Source: Bimastos eiseni
Lineage: Eukaryota > Annelida > Clitellata > Crassiclitellata > Lumbricidae
Length of the DNA: 64,000 nucleotides
Reading direction: 5' to 3'
Assembly: GCA_959347315.1 (NCBI GenBank)
Contig: OY365815.1
Span: 14,675,459-14,739,458 of the forward strand
Shown: piece after piece, positions 47,401 to 59,100 of the stretch
Numbering within the stretch: the stretch's first letter is position 1
How the letters are laid out: each line of letters starts with the position of its first letter
Program-made: the position numbers and the translations under genes
The notes under the pieces: generated by a model
The model's database searches: none
The model's input: the letters and a program-made list of their open reading frames with translations, nothing else
What the model was told of the DNA's origin: nothing

Positions 47401-50011
47401 AGCACTTATATAGCACTCTTTAATAAATCTACGCAGGTGCGCTTCCATCCACCGCTAAAGACAAAGACTTTACGATTTATAAAACCTGGTTTCGTCGACT
47501 GAGGTAACAAGCACAGTTCCAAATGGAGGTCATTCCAGATGGAGCGCACGAGAAAGCTCGCTGTTGCCTGGCAGACAAGCGAGCCCGTGGAACTGTTGTC
47601 GTGGAACAAAGCTGTCGCCAAGCTGCAACTCTGGACACTGGCCGGCAACGATCACACTGACAAAATGCATCCCACTTAGTACAGGCAATGATAAGTTTAG
47701 CGTGAAAATAAAACAACAAGACGATATGAGATCCGGCGGGCAACAATCAGAGACAGAGACGATTATGGGAACTTTCCAATAAAAAAGCTGAGCGTTCGAG
47801 ACCCCGAGGTGAGAACAACGAAGTTCGGGCAGCAGCGCTTTTCACTGCATCTAATAGATCTAGCAGTACTTCTTAGTTTAGCTATATTCAGTATTGATTA
47901 ATTTAGTACTTCCATGATTTAAGAGAGTTAAAAAAAATTATAATGCTTTTATTGCGTCCCGAAATTCAAACTGATTATAGTCTAATCCGAAAATTTACTC
48001 ATCGTGAGCGTATGTTAGAGGAAGCTATCTACTAAATACGAATAATGTTGTGTGTCTAATGCTAATATTTTATGTTCTAATGATTAGTTGATGTGTTGAG
48101 GTATAATATTATAGAATAATAATATATCTCTCAGCACAGAAACTTGAAAACAAGATTAAATAACACTGCAAGGATAACATGTATAATAAAATGCTTTCCG
48201 TGCAATGCCATTGAATCTGATCTAAAAGCCTATAATCAGTTTTCCTTTTATAATATAACTGTCTTAATAAGTAGGCTATATATTCTGCTTTTCAATTTAT
48301 ATCATGCCAATTCCAGACTTTAGTTTTAAGAAAGGATTTCATGCAGACTTCTGAATGTGAAATAACATTGTGTAATTTCAGTCACAACTGGCTCAATTTC
48401 TTACTGACGGATACAGAACAGCTGATGGGGTAGGTCTGATGGTCCAGCTTAGGCATAAATAGGAAGTCACATTAAAAAGTGAAAACATAACATATCCTAA
48501 CGCGATTGTCATCAATATTTCAGGTCAATGAAACGGGGATAATATAAATTACAGATCCACACTCTAATAATTATGTGGATACTCATTGTCATCTCTATAG
48601 GGCCAACGTATGCTTTGGAACTCCAAATTCTATACCACCAAAATAGATAGTGTAATAAGATGAGGTTCTATATACATCTGAGCCGATGCCGAACAGTGTG
48701 CCACCTACCGTTTATTAGGCCTATAGTATACGTAGTACATGTACATTACGGAGTTTTCAAGCGGTCATTTGGTAGATTAGAGATTTGTATCAAACGACAA
48801 GTGCGGTGATGCATATACCATCATTGGAACTTTTATTTTCTCCATAGTACATTTTATCTGGTTTATTACAAATGCAGATCTACAAATTATGCTGCAGATT
48901 ATATCAATCAATATAAAATTAAACCGTAAGTTTTCGATTCCCTCAGTGCGATATGCAAACAGTTCAAGCAGGTCACTCTTACGAAAAGCTTCAACAACAC
49001 TATCATGCAACTGAAGTTAAGCACATTGAACACTTAAGAATTTTTTGACCTTTTACCTCTGGCTAGGATCATTGACAATCGCACTGAAACTTATTAGTTG
49101 GTCTTTGACTGAAATGCGTTTCTCTTTCTCAGATCTCGTCACGTGTTTGTCGTGATCAAAGATCACTCATAAATGACGAAGAAATGTTTTCGACAAGCAT
49201 TCAGGTTGGATATTTCATTGCTACTCAACTCAATTTCTTAGTTTCGAATCCAGATATGGTGAACTAATATCGTGTAGCCGTTTTAACACTAACGATAAGC
49301 TTACTTGACTCTCTTTGTTTTAGATTGCTGTGTGCAGTTCAGTTTTAATTTAGGGTGCAGAAGTTTAATGGTCAGCTTACTGCAGGCTTAGTGTCTATCG
49401 AAAGATTAATGTTCAAAATTCCTATGACGGCTGGCTATTTTCAAGTGGTTATAAAGTGCACATTGTCGTATACTCTCAATGGGGATGTCATGCAGTGTGG
49501 AACATTAAGGCGGCTGTCTTCAATCATCATGCCTCGATGCTAAATGAAGAAATCACCAAAACTTCATGCTCATTGCAGGCTTATGGTACGAGTTGTATTA
49601 TTTCCTCTTCTTTGGCTCGGTGTCTGCCAATGTCACAGATGCAATTTATGGCTGGCCTATTTTACATTAGCGTGATTATTTTATCTAACCATCTAATTAT
49701 ATGTAATCGGTATTCAAAATTTGTATAGTTCTTGAATATAATACAATGCCTATAACTGACTGCGTCGGTTGATTGACTTGATGTCTTCGAAGGATGAAGC
49801 CTGGGATTTGTTAGTGAAACACGCAACTGAATACAGCCAACTTCTGGTCAACAGACGATCAAAGACTCCGAACGAACAAAGACATACTCGACAGGGAGAG
49901 TGTCTTTGTCAATTTGTAGAAAGTATTCTGATCTCTGGAGAGACGTCATGCTGCGATTGCATCTTTGGAGTCAGAAGTCGTCATCCATGGAGACGCTACT
50001 GCTTATTCTGA
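38861..50011 (+). CDS. Gene C: TIR-TMEM268-like fusion protein, nine exons
   Basis: Predicted 453 aa. Exons: 38861-39287, 40061-40138, 40478-40590, 41356-41607, 43690-43806, 47268-47303, 48382-48429, 49133-49204 and 49793-50011. Lengths are 427, 78, 113, 252, 117, 36, 48, 72 and 219, in a single frame. TIR spans residues 12-142, the hairpin exon 207-290 and the TMEM268-like tail 291-453. The exon 1 donor is GTCAGT rather than GTAAGT; reading through it gives a stop two codons later. The start corresponding to the gene B ATG is destroyed (see findings), so the N-terminal leader is only 11 residues. No disabling lesion was seen in the rest of the frame. Confidence 0.86.
41356..41607 (+). CDS. 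Gene C exon 4: transmembrane hairpin
   Basis: 84 codons after TTTTCAG. VTPSEYGEMVTAVSRVFYVT is followed by CHGCFNK, where gene C has TCHGC instead of RCHGC. Hydrophobic segments are YVLPILASYSLVVLFTCLAV and one starting YLFVCGALAML and ending SSLLIVY, with the loop TLDTTPET between them. The exon ends CTLVV... with the splice after ACATTAGTG at GTGAGT. Confidence 0.85.
41624..42380 (+). mobile_element. CR1/L2-like LINE C-terminal fragment, split by a MITE
   Basis: DWLPVSQQISSLIAALVSRC, then CPVSDVAARRVLRSATRGEL, PVPRAHLAIRQRRSFSVVGP and SLWNELPFDLRSLL form a well-preserved polymerase C-terminus (41624-41910). The reading resumes after the MITE as FYKSFKSF from 42327. It lies directly behind gene C exon 4 in intron 4. 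Confidence 0.85.
41927..42326. mobile_element. hAT-type MITE nested in the LINE fragment
   Basis: The ends are TAGAGCTGTGGAAATTAACG and the reverse complement of CAACAGCCCTA, that is TAGGGCTGTTG. A perfect 8 bp target duplication GTTTTTAT flanks it at 41919-41926 and 42327-42334. The interior is AT-rich with ATTAATCGATTAATCG-type palindromes and no ORF. Confidence 0.9.
42416..42560. repeat. Degenerate (TATG)n tract
   Basis: TATGTATG words with interruptions over about 145 bp, in gene C intron 4. Confidence 0.8.
43014..43152. mobile_element. Short hAT-type MITE, 139 bp
   Basis: Termini CAGGGGCGTCAATCC and the reverse complement of TGGACGCCCCTG are inverted repeats. Perfect 8 bp target duplications CATTTGAT lie at 43006-43013 and 43153-43160. 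No coding capacity. Lies in gene C intron 4. Confidence 0.9.
44395..44446. repeat. (TA)n tract
   Basis: A nearly perfect TA run of about 45 bp in gene C intron 5. Confidence 0.95.
44707..45097 (-). mobile_element. R4-like retroelement 3' end inserted in TAA repeats
   Basis: The minus strand encodes LCQRISLTMQRFNAVAFRGT, the same motif as at 19990 and 55500, then a 3' UTR with AATCTCTAAGTCCCCGAGGA and GCAAAAATAATAAT. ATT repeats lie on both sides (44702-44717 and 45098-45140), as expected for insertion into a TAA microsatellite. Confidence 0.65.
45098..45375. repeat. Imperfect ATT/ACT trinucleotide repeats
   Basis: ATTATT passes into ACTACT, ACTATC and CCACTTCC-type triplets. All overlapping ORFs are compositional artefacts. 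Confidence 0.85.
45640..46060 (+). mobile_element. LINE polymerase fragment with broken frames
   Basis: Pieces readable in shifting frames are LGIVFDPTITFIDQV, then FCFHHLRQLRYRRIFSDLPP and HYSLHWFSIEQRMQFKT. This is the order found in CR1/L2-like polymerases between RT and the C-terminus. Lies in gene C intron 5. Confidence 0.7.
46505..46605. repeat. Imperfect (TA)n tract
   Basis: ATATATATATTATATAATTA-type sequence with ATACACATATATG interruptions, in gene C intron 5. Confidence 0.8.
47406..47746 (-). mobile_element. LINE C-terminal fragment, minus strand
   Basis: Two overlapping frames read TVPRARLSARQQRAFSCAPS and SFLVRSIWNDLHLELCLLPQ. Together they give the same PRARLxxxQRAFS...WNDL signature, split by a frameshift. 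It lies 100 bp after gene C exon 6. Confidence 0.75.
49793..50011 (+). CDS. Gene C exon 9: conserved cysteine-rich C-terminal domain
   Basis: DEAWDLLVKHATEYSQLLVN begins the exon, so the cysteine of EYCQ is serine here. RHTRQGECLCQFVES, the SCCDCIFG cluster and the RHPWRRYCLF tail follow. The acceptor is preceded by TCTTCGAAG, a weak pyrimidine tract compared with the other exons. No close AATAAA was found downstream. Confidence 0.87.
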   Translation, partial: DEAWDLLVKHATEYSQLLVNRRSKTPNEQRHTRQGECLCQFVESILISGETSCCDCIFGVRSRHPWRRYCLF

Positions 50012-50139
50012 TCACGATCAGACTTTAAGTGCTTAAAATAAGGCAAATTTTACTTTTATAGACTTCAAATGCAAAACCCGTTGGCTTTGTTTAAAGCTTT
50101 GTGACTTCTGGTTCTTTGCACTCTCAAAATCCACAAATT

Positions 50140-50213
50140 TGGGTATCCAATGTGGCCCCATCCCGGGTCCTCGACCCCCCTTTACCCCTAGAAAAACCTA
50201 GAGCCGCCACTGC
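50140..50213 (-). mobile_element. Solitary hAT-like terminus
   Basis: The minus strand begins GGCAGTGGCGGCTCTAGGTT, then TTTCTAGGGG. CAGTGGCGGCTCTAG is a common hAT-type inverted-repeat start. I found no partner end or target duplication. Confidence 0.35.
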
Positions 50214-51155
50214 CTAAACGACATGAACGGAACTAGTTGAACGAAACCTGCTATGAATTTCAGATACTGTGCTCGACGACAGAGAAGGACTGACAGCTCA
50301 GAGATCTTCTACAGTTATTGTTTGGTTGTATGCTCGTCAACTCCACATTTCTAATGAGTTATTTTGTTCTTGTGTGAGCTGTTAGACCTTTTTCTTTGAG
50401 TCGCCACTGTCGCCGGTTGTGTCTGCTTGAGTGTCGTATTCTTCGCTAGATAGATCCGCGGTTGAAATCATATGAATTCGACATTAAAATTTTGGTAGGG
50501 GGCAAATGTTTAGTTTACAAAAATATATGCTCACAATTTCCGGTTAAATGGAAATTTATTTTCTGTGCCATGTCACATCCGCAACACCCTTTTCGTAGTC
50601 CATTGGTCCTACTCTTTGTTCCTCTTCCCGAGTGTAGAGTTTAGTAACCTTCGACCATTTATATACACTGTGTCCCATTGAAAATTAGACCCCTAAACGT
50701 TTGACCACGTGATCATCGACCAGGCCATTACAACAGTGGCATCCACATCTACGATTACATGTACGGGACCGAGGAGTACATTTGGAACACCAGCTGGAGC
50801 TAAAATACTTTCTTAGGGGCCTGTCGCTCTTGCATGTTGGACACTTTTCGGTACTTCATCTCAAACGTTTATAAACCTGACAGAATCACCAACATTTCCA
50901 AACGGAATTAGTATTTTGTGCTAATATGCTTATTATTGCTGTTCTCAAAATTTCAGTCAAGTGCTACAAGTTTTGACCAAGTTATGATACTTCTTGTTAG
51001 GGTATATTTTTTATAGGGAGAAAGTGTATTATGCGTGTAGACTTTCTTCTCTGACCTGTGAGATAATTTCTTCTCAAATGTGTGTATGTCCCATGGTCCT
51101 ATAATTATTCTAATTCTTCTGCTTTATCAATCGTATGTGTATGATATTCTCGATC

Positions 51156-51793
51156 CAGTGTTGTATGCAGGACCTTCATCTTCAAGACCAAGACGAGACC
51201 GAGACAGTGAGGTACCGAGACCGAGACAGTGAGGTACCGAGACCGAGACCGAAACCGAGACACTAGGTTCAAGACAGTTCGAGACAGTATAAGACAAGTT
51301 TTCCGATATAAAAGGCAGTAAAATACTAAATTATCAGTTTTCGGAAATAAGGTTCATTTGTAATTTCAATTTGAAACTTAATTATAATGTATATTGTATC
51401 AATTCCCAAGAACAGTTTTTATATTGCTGAGTTTTATCTTTTTCGATATTTCTTCTTCGGCCTATCTTCTGAATAGTAGGCTAAAAAAAGCATGTCTGAA
51501 ATCTTCTAGACGATTTTAAACAAGCAAATTCGATACCAAATACCAAACGAAATTATAAATTTGCGCATATCCCGCAAAATTTTAGGACAGTTAACGCGAA
51601 TCTTATCGAGACCGCATGTTCGAGACAAAACAAGACTTTCACTTCAAGACAGTTTCTAAAAATTTGAGACACTACCTCGAGACCGAGACCGAGACAGCAG
51701 GCTTCCGAGACCGAGACCAAGACCGAAACACAAAAAAATTGTCTCGAGACGTCTCTCGAGACCGAGACACTGTGTCGAGACCATAAAACTCTG
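51156..51793 (-). mobile_element. Non-autonomous hAT-type element, GTCTCGG-rich, copy 2
   Basis: It starts CAGTGTTGTATGCAGGACC, ends CCATAAAACTCTG and is inverted relative to 12546-13412. Shared internal sequence includes AGTTTTCGGAAATAAGGTT. The 8 bp flanks TCTCGATC (51148-51155) and GCTCGATC (51794-51801) match at seven positions. Lies between genes C and D. Confidence 0.8.
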
Positions 51794-53645
51794 GCTCGAT
51801 CTGTCAATTTTCTCACATAGACTTCTATCCGTTCAATCGTTTGTGTATGACATGCTCGGTCTATCAATTTCTCACTACAATTAAACATTCTGCCAGACAC
51901 AATACCATGCACAGTGATAACACACCGTTAAACCTCGACAACATCAAAGACTACAATGGGAACCGTGGGCGTCCGCAGAAATTTTTCCAGAGGGGATAAC
52001 AATTTCAAATAGTTGTCTTGACTCATTGGGCTTAAATAGGATGTCGAGGGCAACCGAACGCTCCACGTTCGATGTTCGCTCCCTCGCTCCCTAATTTAAG
52101 TACCGTAAGCAGCCAGTTGCCACTGTAGACCCTACAGTTGACATTTCAGCAGTTGTAATGATTATGCGTGTGCACGCCTTACGTCACGCACAAAATAAAC
52201 CTTGTGACGCGCAAGGCATGTATTAGGCCTTGTATTATAATATTATAATATTTATTATATATTTTTGTCCTTGCATTCAAAGTTAAAAGTCGGCGCCTAT
52301 GACATAGGCCTACGCAGCCAACACAAAGAGAGAAAAAAACAGTTGATAATTAGTTTATTATATTTAGCTTATTTGTCACGAAACTGAGAGTAGAGGCCAA
52401 ACACCGGCACACACTGTCAATTTTACTAAAGATCTAATACTCACCAAGCTCATTTTGATATAAAGAAGCTGTGGCTGTCATAAATAATTTTGATAAGATT
52501 AAGGCCTATTACACCCAGCTTCAGAATTGGAGAAGAGTTTGGCGCAAATATTAACCTAGGCCTACTGTATTTCAATCCCTCAGAGTAGGCCTAACATGAG
52601 CAAGCCTACCTTCCCAATCGAAGGCGGGATTTCTTTCAGGAACAGCAAGATAAGACACATAAAACGGCGACGTGGTTGACCTTGTTGAGCGCTCAATTTC
52701 AGGAGTCGACCTTCACAGATCTTACGAAATTGTCCTACTCAAAAGTGCTCGTCTTCTCAGTTCCTATGATGCTACCCGCCTGACTCACAAAGACTAGCAC
52801 TATAGGGCCTACGTTTCAGTTTAACGACCTGTTTGATAACGAAGGTCAACGGATTTGCATTCCTCCCTCATCCATGCATGGACTTGTTCCGAAGCTGGTG
52901 GGGACTCGGGAGGTAGGCCTATATCTAAAAAGTTTGGCAGAACCAGTGTTAGGGAAGAATATGGATAATTAATAAGGGACAGTCAGGGTCAATAATGTAT
53001 GTTTATATACATATTAATTTTGATATACTTGTATATATGTATGTATAATGTCCTGTCTAAGCGATTCAATTTTGCTATCTCGCAGCCATCTGCTAAAATC
53101 AACAACTTGTGAGTTGCTGGTAAAAGAAATGCGATACCAATTAAATGTAGGCTATATCCGATATGACTGAGTCACTGAGAGCCTCTCGCCGTCTAGGTGT
53201 TGACAAAATGAATTTCCATATTACCAAGATAGGACTCCAGCCTAGGCGTTAAACTTTAGAAAGAATGCCTACACAAAGATATACACGTACATGTAGGTCC
53301 AACTTGTACAGTGCTGTAGGACAATATTTCAACGGTCGGTACACCTTAGGGACTATCAATTATTAATTCTACGCTTCTATTGTTAATTTTAAATAATTGC
53401 CTAAAGACTTAAGAGTTTTCCGATCATCACGTTGAAAAATGTGTGTTAAAATAATCATTATAACCAAATTATCAAATTTCGCTGCAATCTCTGCAAATTT
53501 ATGCGCAAAATCCAGCGGGGCGCACATGCGTCCCCTTGCGCCCCCATGCGGACACCCATAATGGGAACACAGCACTTGGAATAATATCAGGGCACTATGT
53601 TATTTGGTACATGTAATTGATTGTGAAGCCGGAGAGACAGGAGAA
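51794..53645. other. Intergenic C-D, no gene seen
   Basis: 52125-52175 matches the upstream block of gene C (TAGACCCTA, then AGTTG and ATTATGC). The rest is AT-rich without a recognisable element or ORF. Confidence 0.45.
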
Positions 53646-54234
53646 ATGGATCTAGAGAAAGCTGATCCTGAAACCGAAATAAACAGTCAACTGACGACAG
53701 ATTCTGGAGTTGCTTCAAATGCATGTCTAATTTCTTTAATGCCTGAGATGACCGTCACTCCAGAGTGTAGGTCCATAATCAACAACGGCTTAGCAAGTGT
53801 CAATAGACCTTTGCCTTCTGGAAAGCTGTATCGTGTTTTCTTTTCACACTTTCACACTGCAATGAAGACCGTGAATGGGTGAGGGATATGGTGGAGAAAC
53901 TTGAATCACCAGAATTTGGCTTCAAATGTTGTTATGACGAAAGAGACTTCGATCTTGGTGTACCAGTGTTTCAGAACATCACGAAATGCATCCACACCAG
54001 TAAGAGAACGGTCATCGTTATGTCTCCATAATTCCTCCAAAGTCCTTGGGGGGGGGGGGTGTAGCTACGAAACGCGAATAACACTGGAACTGGACTTGGA
54101 TACCAGACAACGTTTACTCATTCTAGTAATGCTTCGCAATTGCGAGCCTCCACAATACATTGGAAGACTAACTTACATGGAAGTGCTGAATGAACATTTC
54201 TGGGGGCGTTTTGTCGCTGCACTTCAAGAAAATG
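53646..54234 (+). pseudogene. Gene D exon 1: broken TIR exon with longest leader
   Basis: An open leader of about 60 residues (from MDLEKADPETEINS) precedes PLPSGKLYRVFFSH. The 8 bp duplication then throws the frame into a TGA at 53880-53882. The TIR resumes in another frame (EKLESPEFGFKCCYD, RDFDLGVPV). It is broken again by TAA in place of the glutamate codon of SPEF and by the G run before CSYE. The +8 and +10 insertions add to 18, so the downstream part returns to the original frame. The box 3 equivalent is HFWGRF, the only copy here that keeps the aromatic FW pair of TLRs. Confidence 0.85.
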
Positions 54235-55439
54235 GTAAACTAGTTTCATTTCCAGTAGCTAAGTTAGCAACTACAAAGTGATATATATATGCGTATCAAT
54301 ATACCCGATGAATATGTTGCTTCTTTTTTGACAACACTGAAACAATACTTACTGAAACAAATAATTACTGGCATATTTTATAGGTCGATATCATGGTGAT
54401 TACCTGTTGTAATGTATTATCATTATGGGGTTGGGAGGGACACGACCACGTGACCGTTTGGTGACGAAATCAATGGCCATGTATAGAAGAAAGTTCAAGA
54501 AACCACCGTAACGCATATATCAATAATGGTCAGTAACTTAAGGAAAAAAAACGAAACGTGTAGATGGTACATCTGGCCAGTGTGTTGGCTTGATTAAGTT
54601 ATCGACATTGACCTATTTGCTATGTTGTTCATGCAAGCATTCATATCAAACATTTTTATAGCGACCGTGCAGGCAAATTAGTCTGAGGCGCTCCAAACTC
54701 CACCACGGCAAAAAGAAAAGTCCTATAGTGAGAAATTTGCATAAGATAGCGGGTCGGAGAAAGAGACGAAGCTCATGAGGAAGACTATTCCTGGTCCACC
54801 ACCGGGTCCACCACCGAAAAAACGCTATTCTGCCTATTGGAGGTATGGGAAAAGGATCAAGGAGTCGGCCATGGTCAGGTGAGCGGAGGGATTGAGAGAC
54901 TCTATCATTTAGGACAGGACAACAGAGCTCACGAAGATAGACAGAAGCGAAACCTAATAAACAGCGTCAGACTATGGTACCATTGCGCAGAAGTGATCCA
55001 TTGGACAGCGTGCTTAATCTAATGTGTCAAGCTTAAGGCTATTTATAATATAGAAATTAACATAATTATTCATAGACTCAATCTCAACATAGAAGTCAGT
55101 GAATGAAAGGATGCCCCGCTGGCATTATTTCACAATGTTGTGAGCTCTACATATTCATTTGAATATAAATGATCCAGACAGTTATAATGTTGTGTATTTA
55201 CAGATTCAACTGATTTGATTCCACAAGCAGATATAGGAAGTTCAGCAATTATGGCTGGTGTTCCATTCCAATTCAACCCACGTAAGTGATCAATCTGACT
55301 TTCCTAGTCAATCATTTTAGTCGTGCAATTCACTTATTAATACCGGATAGTCTTGTATGCATATTAAATTCGACTTCTGTAATGACTTGTCGCTATTCGT
55401 TCATACTGTATCTGTAGTCATATTGCGACTTGTCAATTT

Positions 55440-55885
55440 CAAATTAAACGAAAATAATAAAAATTATTATTATTACTTGCCTTACTATTATTACTATCAA
55501 TGAGCAATTTTGTGTTGCTATGGTTGCTCGAAAGAGCCTCTGAAGGTAACGGTATCGAATCGTTGAATGCAGAACGGTAAACTTTGAAAAGGTAGTTAGT
55601 TTCTATTGGGTCCCTGGTGACCTGTGTCAGGCGGCAACACAAGTCTCTAACAAAAGCCATTTCATCGTGTTGACTGGGTCCAATGGAACAATGAAATAGG
55701 TGGCAGCGAGCTGACTGCATTTGGCGTTCTTTCTGGTGGTTGCACTTCCGCTACCTCTCCCGCCGAAGATGACGTCGCTTAGAGATACGATGTATCCACG
55801 GTGTCAATCACCGTCGCATCCCAGATCAGGTTCCTACTCTTCACAATGGACTCTGCCAATAATAATAATAATAATAATAAAATTC
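55440..55885 (-). mobile_element. R4-like retroelement remnant between AAT tracts
   Basis: The minus strand reads LPFCIQRFDTVTFRGSFEQP at about 55565-55505, equivalent to QRxSxxxQRxNAVAFxGTF in the other copies. Upstream degraded pieces include NRNLIWDATVIDTVDTSYL (about 55845-55790). TAA/ATT-like tracts flank it at 55455-55495 and 55858-55881. Lies in gene D intron 2. Confidence 0.6.
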
Positions 55886-56399
55886 ATTTTATTATTTTTG
55901 TAATTATAATTAATAAGTGGTCAATGACTTAAGTTTAAAACTAATCTGTCAGCCTAAGTTAACAATATCTAGTAAATTTTACCATTATTCATGGAGAAAC
56001 TTGGATAGGTTTTCACTTTATTTTCCGTAAGACGGGTTTTTCATTTATTATGAGTCCTTATTTCCACATAGTGATTAGTAAATTTTTACCAGGTAGTGTT
56101 ACTTGTTGTAAATAATCAATTGCAGACTTCCAAAACACAGATGAAGTCGTAGAGTTGACAGTGCATCAGGGATGTCACTTTTGTTCAGCCCCTCCAACTG
56201 AGTTTGTGCCAAACGAAATAATGAGAAATGAACTACAGGTGAGCCTTGGGTCGGTCGAATTATATCAATCAACCATATGACATAAACATCAAGTCTGAAA
56301 ACATCTGTAGGGCATGCAAATTGTACAAGAACTTCCAGCGTACAGACTCAATTTAGAACGGAGTTGACCTCAGTTCGAGAAATCTAGACATAGGAACCT

Positions 56400-56480
56400 A
56401 TTACTCCGCGTTTAAGGGGATTTGAACCTTCCCACTGGCTGCCAGCTAATCGCTAGGTTGCGTAGGCCTACTGTAGGCGT
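56400..56480 (-). mobile_element. Possible tRNA-derived SINE head
   Basis: The minus strand contains CGATTAGCTGGCAGCCAG and, further on, AAGGTTCAAATCCCCT, resembling A and B boxes of a tRNA-derived promoter. No complete cloverleaf was found. Weak call. Confidence 0.3.
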
Positions 56481-58467
56481 ATGCATCCACCAAACACGTA
56501 CAGTTTTAGATATGAAAAGCATACATTTTGTTATTTCAGGTAACACCGAATGAATATCGAGACATTGTAACAGCTGTGACTAGTACCTTTTATGTTAGAT
56601 GCCACGGATGTTTCAACAAGTCTATATTTGTTGCCAATTGGATCTGCTTTGATTGAGGCGTTTGCTTTGATCATCGTTACAATCGGATTCTCTGCGCGGG
56701 ATGCCTTCTTCATGTTTGGTTTACAAACACTTATATATCGTCTTCTACTATTACGACTGGAGGCCTTGTCATGTAAGTAGTGTTTGATATTTCGCGTAAT
56801 ATTATGAACATGTATACGTATGTGTTTTAGGTCCCTGAGGTCAGAAATATGCCTTAAGTAGGCCTGGGTAGGATGGGATATGACTTCTACCTATTCTGAG
56901 TTATAAAAAATCTATCAATTCAGATAATTTTTTTATTTACATGATACATTGTTTTACCATCATTATAAATGTTATTATTATCATCATCAATGTTATTCCT
57001 ATTATTATTGTTGCTATTAACTTATTATCATTATTAACGAACTCTCTCATACGTCCATATCAATATTCGCCATTCGACAATAGCAATCGTAGTCGCATTA
57101 TATAGTGTATAAACTGTCGTTATCTTTCTAATGGTTGTGTCCGGTGAATTTATGTAAATGAGTTTGAATAGACTTAGGTTTAATCGTAAACTCAAAATTT
57201 CTAAAGCGCAACTTTATAGCTCAGCACAGAGTAGCCTACCAATTTCAAATCAAATCAAAAGTTCTTTGTTGTTCACCAAATCAAATTTGAAAGCAGCAGA
57301 AACATGAAATGATACAAGTGAGTATATAAACTATAGTTAACACATTTGCATAATAGCAAACAAAAGGTATGCCCCAAATTAAGGAACGAAACGTTCCGCT
57401 AGAAGGGGCTGCCTCATTACACCAGATAAATTTCAATGTAGTGATTACAGCAATATATGTACCAATTATGGGTTCATTGAAGTGCTTTAACACACTTATT
57501 CAATTACACTGTTCTACAATAAACAGCCAAAATTCACAAATTATAGCGCAGTGAATTTAATTATGCACTTACACGTTTCATACTATTGTGCAATTACACG
57601 ATGATATAATAATATTATACAGTCATAATATGCAAAAAGCCTTCCGTGAATTAACAAACTCAGCAATGCATATGAAATACGATAATGACAATAGAACCCT
57701 AGGCAGAACGGATCATACATTCAGCAGGTAGTGTTTTAACTCGCGTTTAAACGATTGCAAAGATGAGGAGCTTGTCAATACTTTTGGCGATGAATTCCAG
57801 TAGCTATAGGGCCATATATTTGTATGCTATGCTGTCTAAGGGTAGTACGAACAAGAGCTGATGATTGTTGTCGGAGGAGCGCGTGAAATAATTATGTAGC
57901 TCCGAAATTTTTTTTAACCAAGGCTGGAATCTGCTACAGTGGTGGAACTTGTACATGAATTCCCCAATCTGGAACTTGCTAATGCATTCGAATTTATTCG
58001 CGGCATAATTTATTCACGAGCTTTGCTAGTATCAGAAGGGTTGTCCAGAGATCAATGTCCAATGGAGTTTGGTAACCGGTTTACAGAGAGATCATAGAAA
58101 GGAGACGGAGCCAGAGCACTTGCTAATAAGAAAATGACAACAACCTTGTTCATACAACTTGATTTTTATATCTTTATTTTACGCTTACTTACCTAATTGC
58201 AATCTGAAATCTCGAACCTGCATATTTCTTGTATGCGTGTATGATACATGCGAGTGTTTGTGAAATTTCAGTCGTAACTGACGCAATTTCTTACTGAGCA
58301 TTACATAACAGATGATGAGGTAAGTCTGCAATTTTATTCTACCTTACAAATTGACATATCTTTTGCCAGCGGTATACATCATCGATTGCGCCACCGCTAG
58401 AGCGGAAAATATTTGTACGGATATTCGCACGGTGCATATGTAAAAGTAACTCTCTCAAACTTCCATA

Positions 58468-58590
58468 TATAATATATATATAATATATATATAATATATA
58501 TAATATATATAATACATATATATAATATATATAATATATATAATATATATAATATATATATAATATATATATATATTATATATATATAAC
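58468..58590. repeat. (TAATATA)n / (TA)n tract
   Basis: About 120 bp of ATATATAATATATA-type repeats in gene D, between exon 7 and the expected exon 8. Confidence 0.9.
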
Positions 58591-59019
58591 ATCAATAATC
58601 GCCATTCGACATTGGCAATCGCAATCTCATTATTTAGTTTCTAAACTGTCGTTGGAATCTGTTTCTCACAGAAGCTCGTCAATAACAAAGTTGAATAGAC
58701 TTTTCACTGCCCTACAAAATTTAATCATCTTTAATTCTGAGATAGATCCTATTTACACTTTTGAACAATAGTGTTCTTTGCAATATTTCTATATTTCATT
58801 GATAACTCAGCAATAATTACATTTTGATACTTTTATATCACATTGCAGGTGTAATTTGTTGTTACAATCGCGTCGGTGTCAAATGCACACTGCATCAACT
58901 GATGGTGATGGTAGCATTAGCCCAAGCAGTAGTCCGGTGAATGTCCATCAGATCAGTCCATAAGACAGATAGTAAAAGATAAGCAATTTGAAAAAGTCAA
59001 GACTGGGATAATGAACAGA

Positions 59020-59100
59020 TATATGTATATATATATGTATATGTATATAAATGACGTATGTGCGTTTGTGCGTGCGTGTGTGTGTGTGTGTGAGAGAGAG
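59020..59100. repeat. TATG, GT and GA microsatellite
   Basis: ATATATGTAT words lead into GTGCGTGCGTGTGTGTGTG and GAGAGAG. It sits about where exon 8 of gene D should be. Confidence 0.85.
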
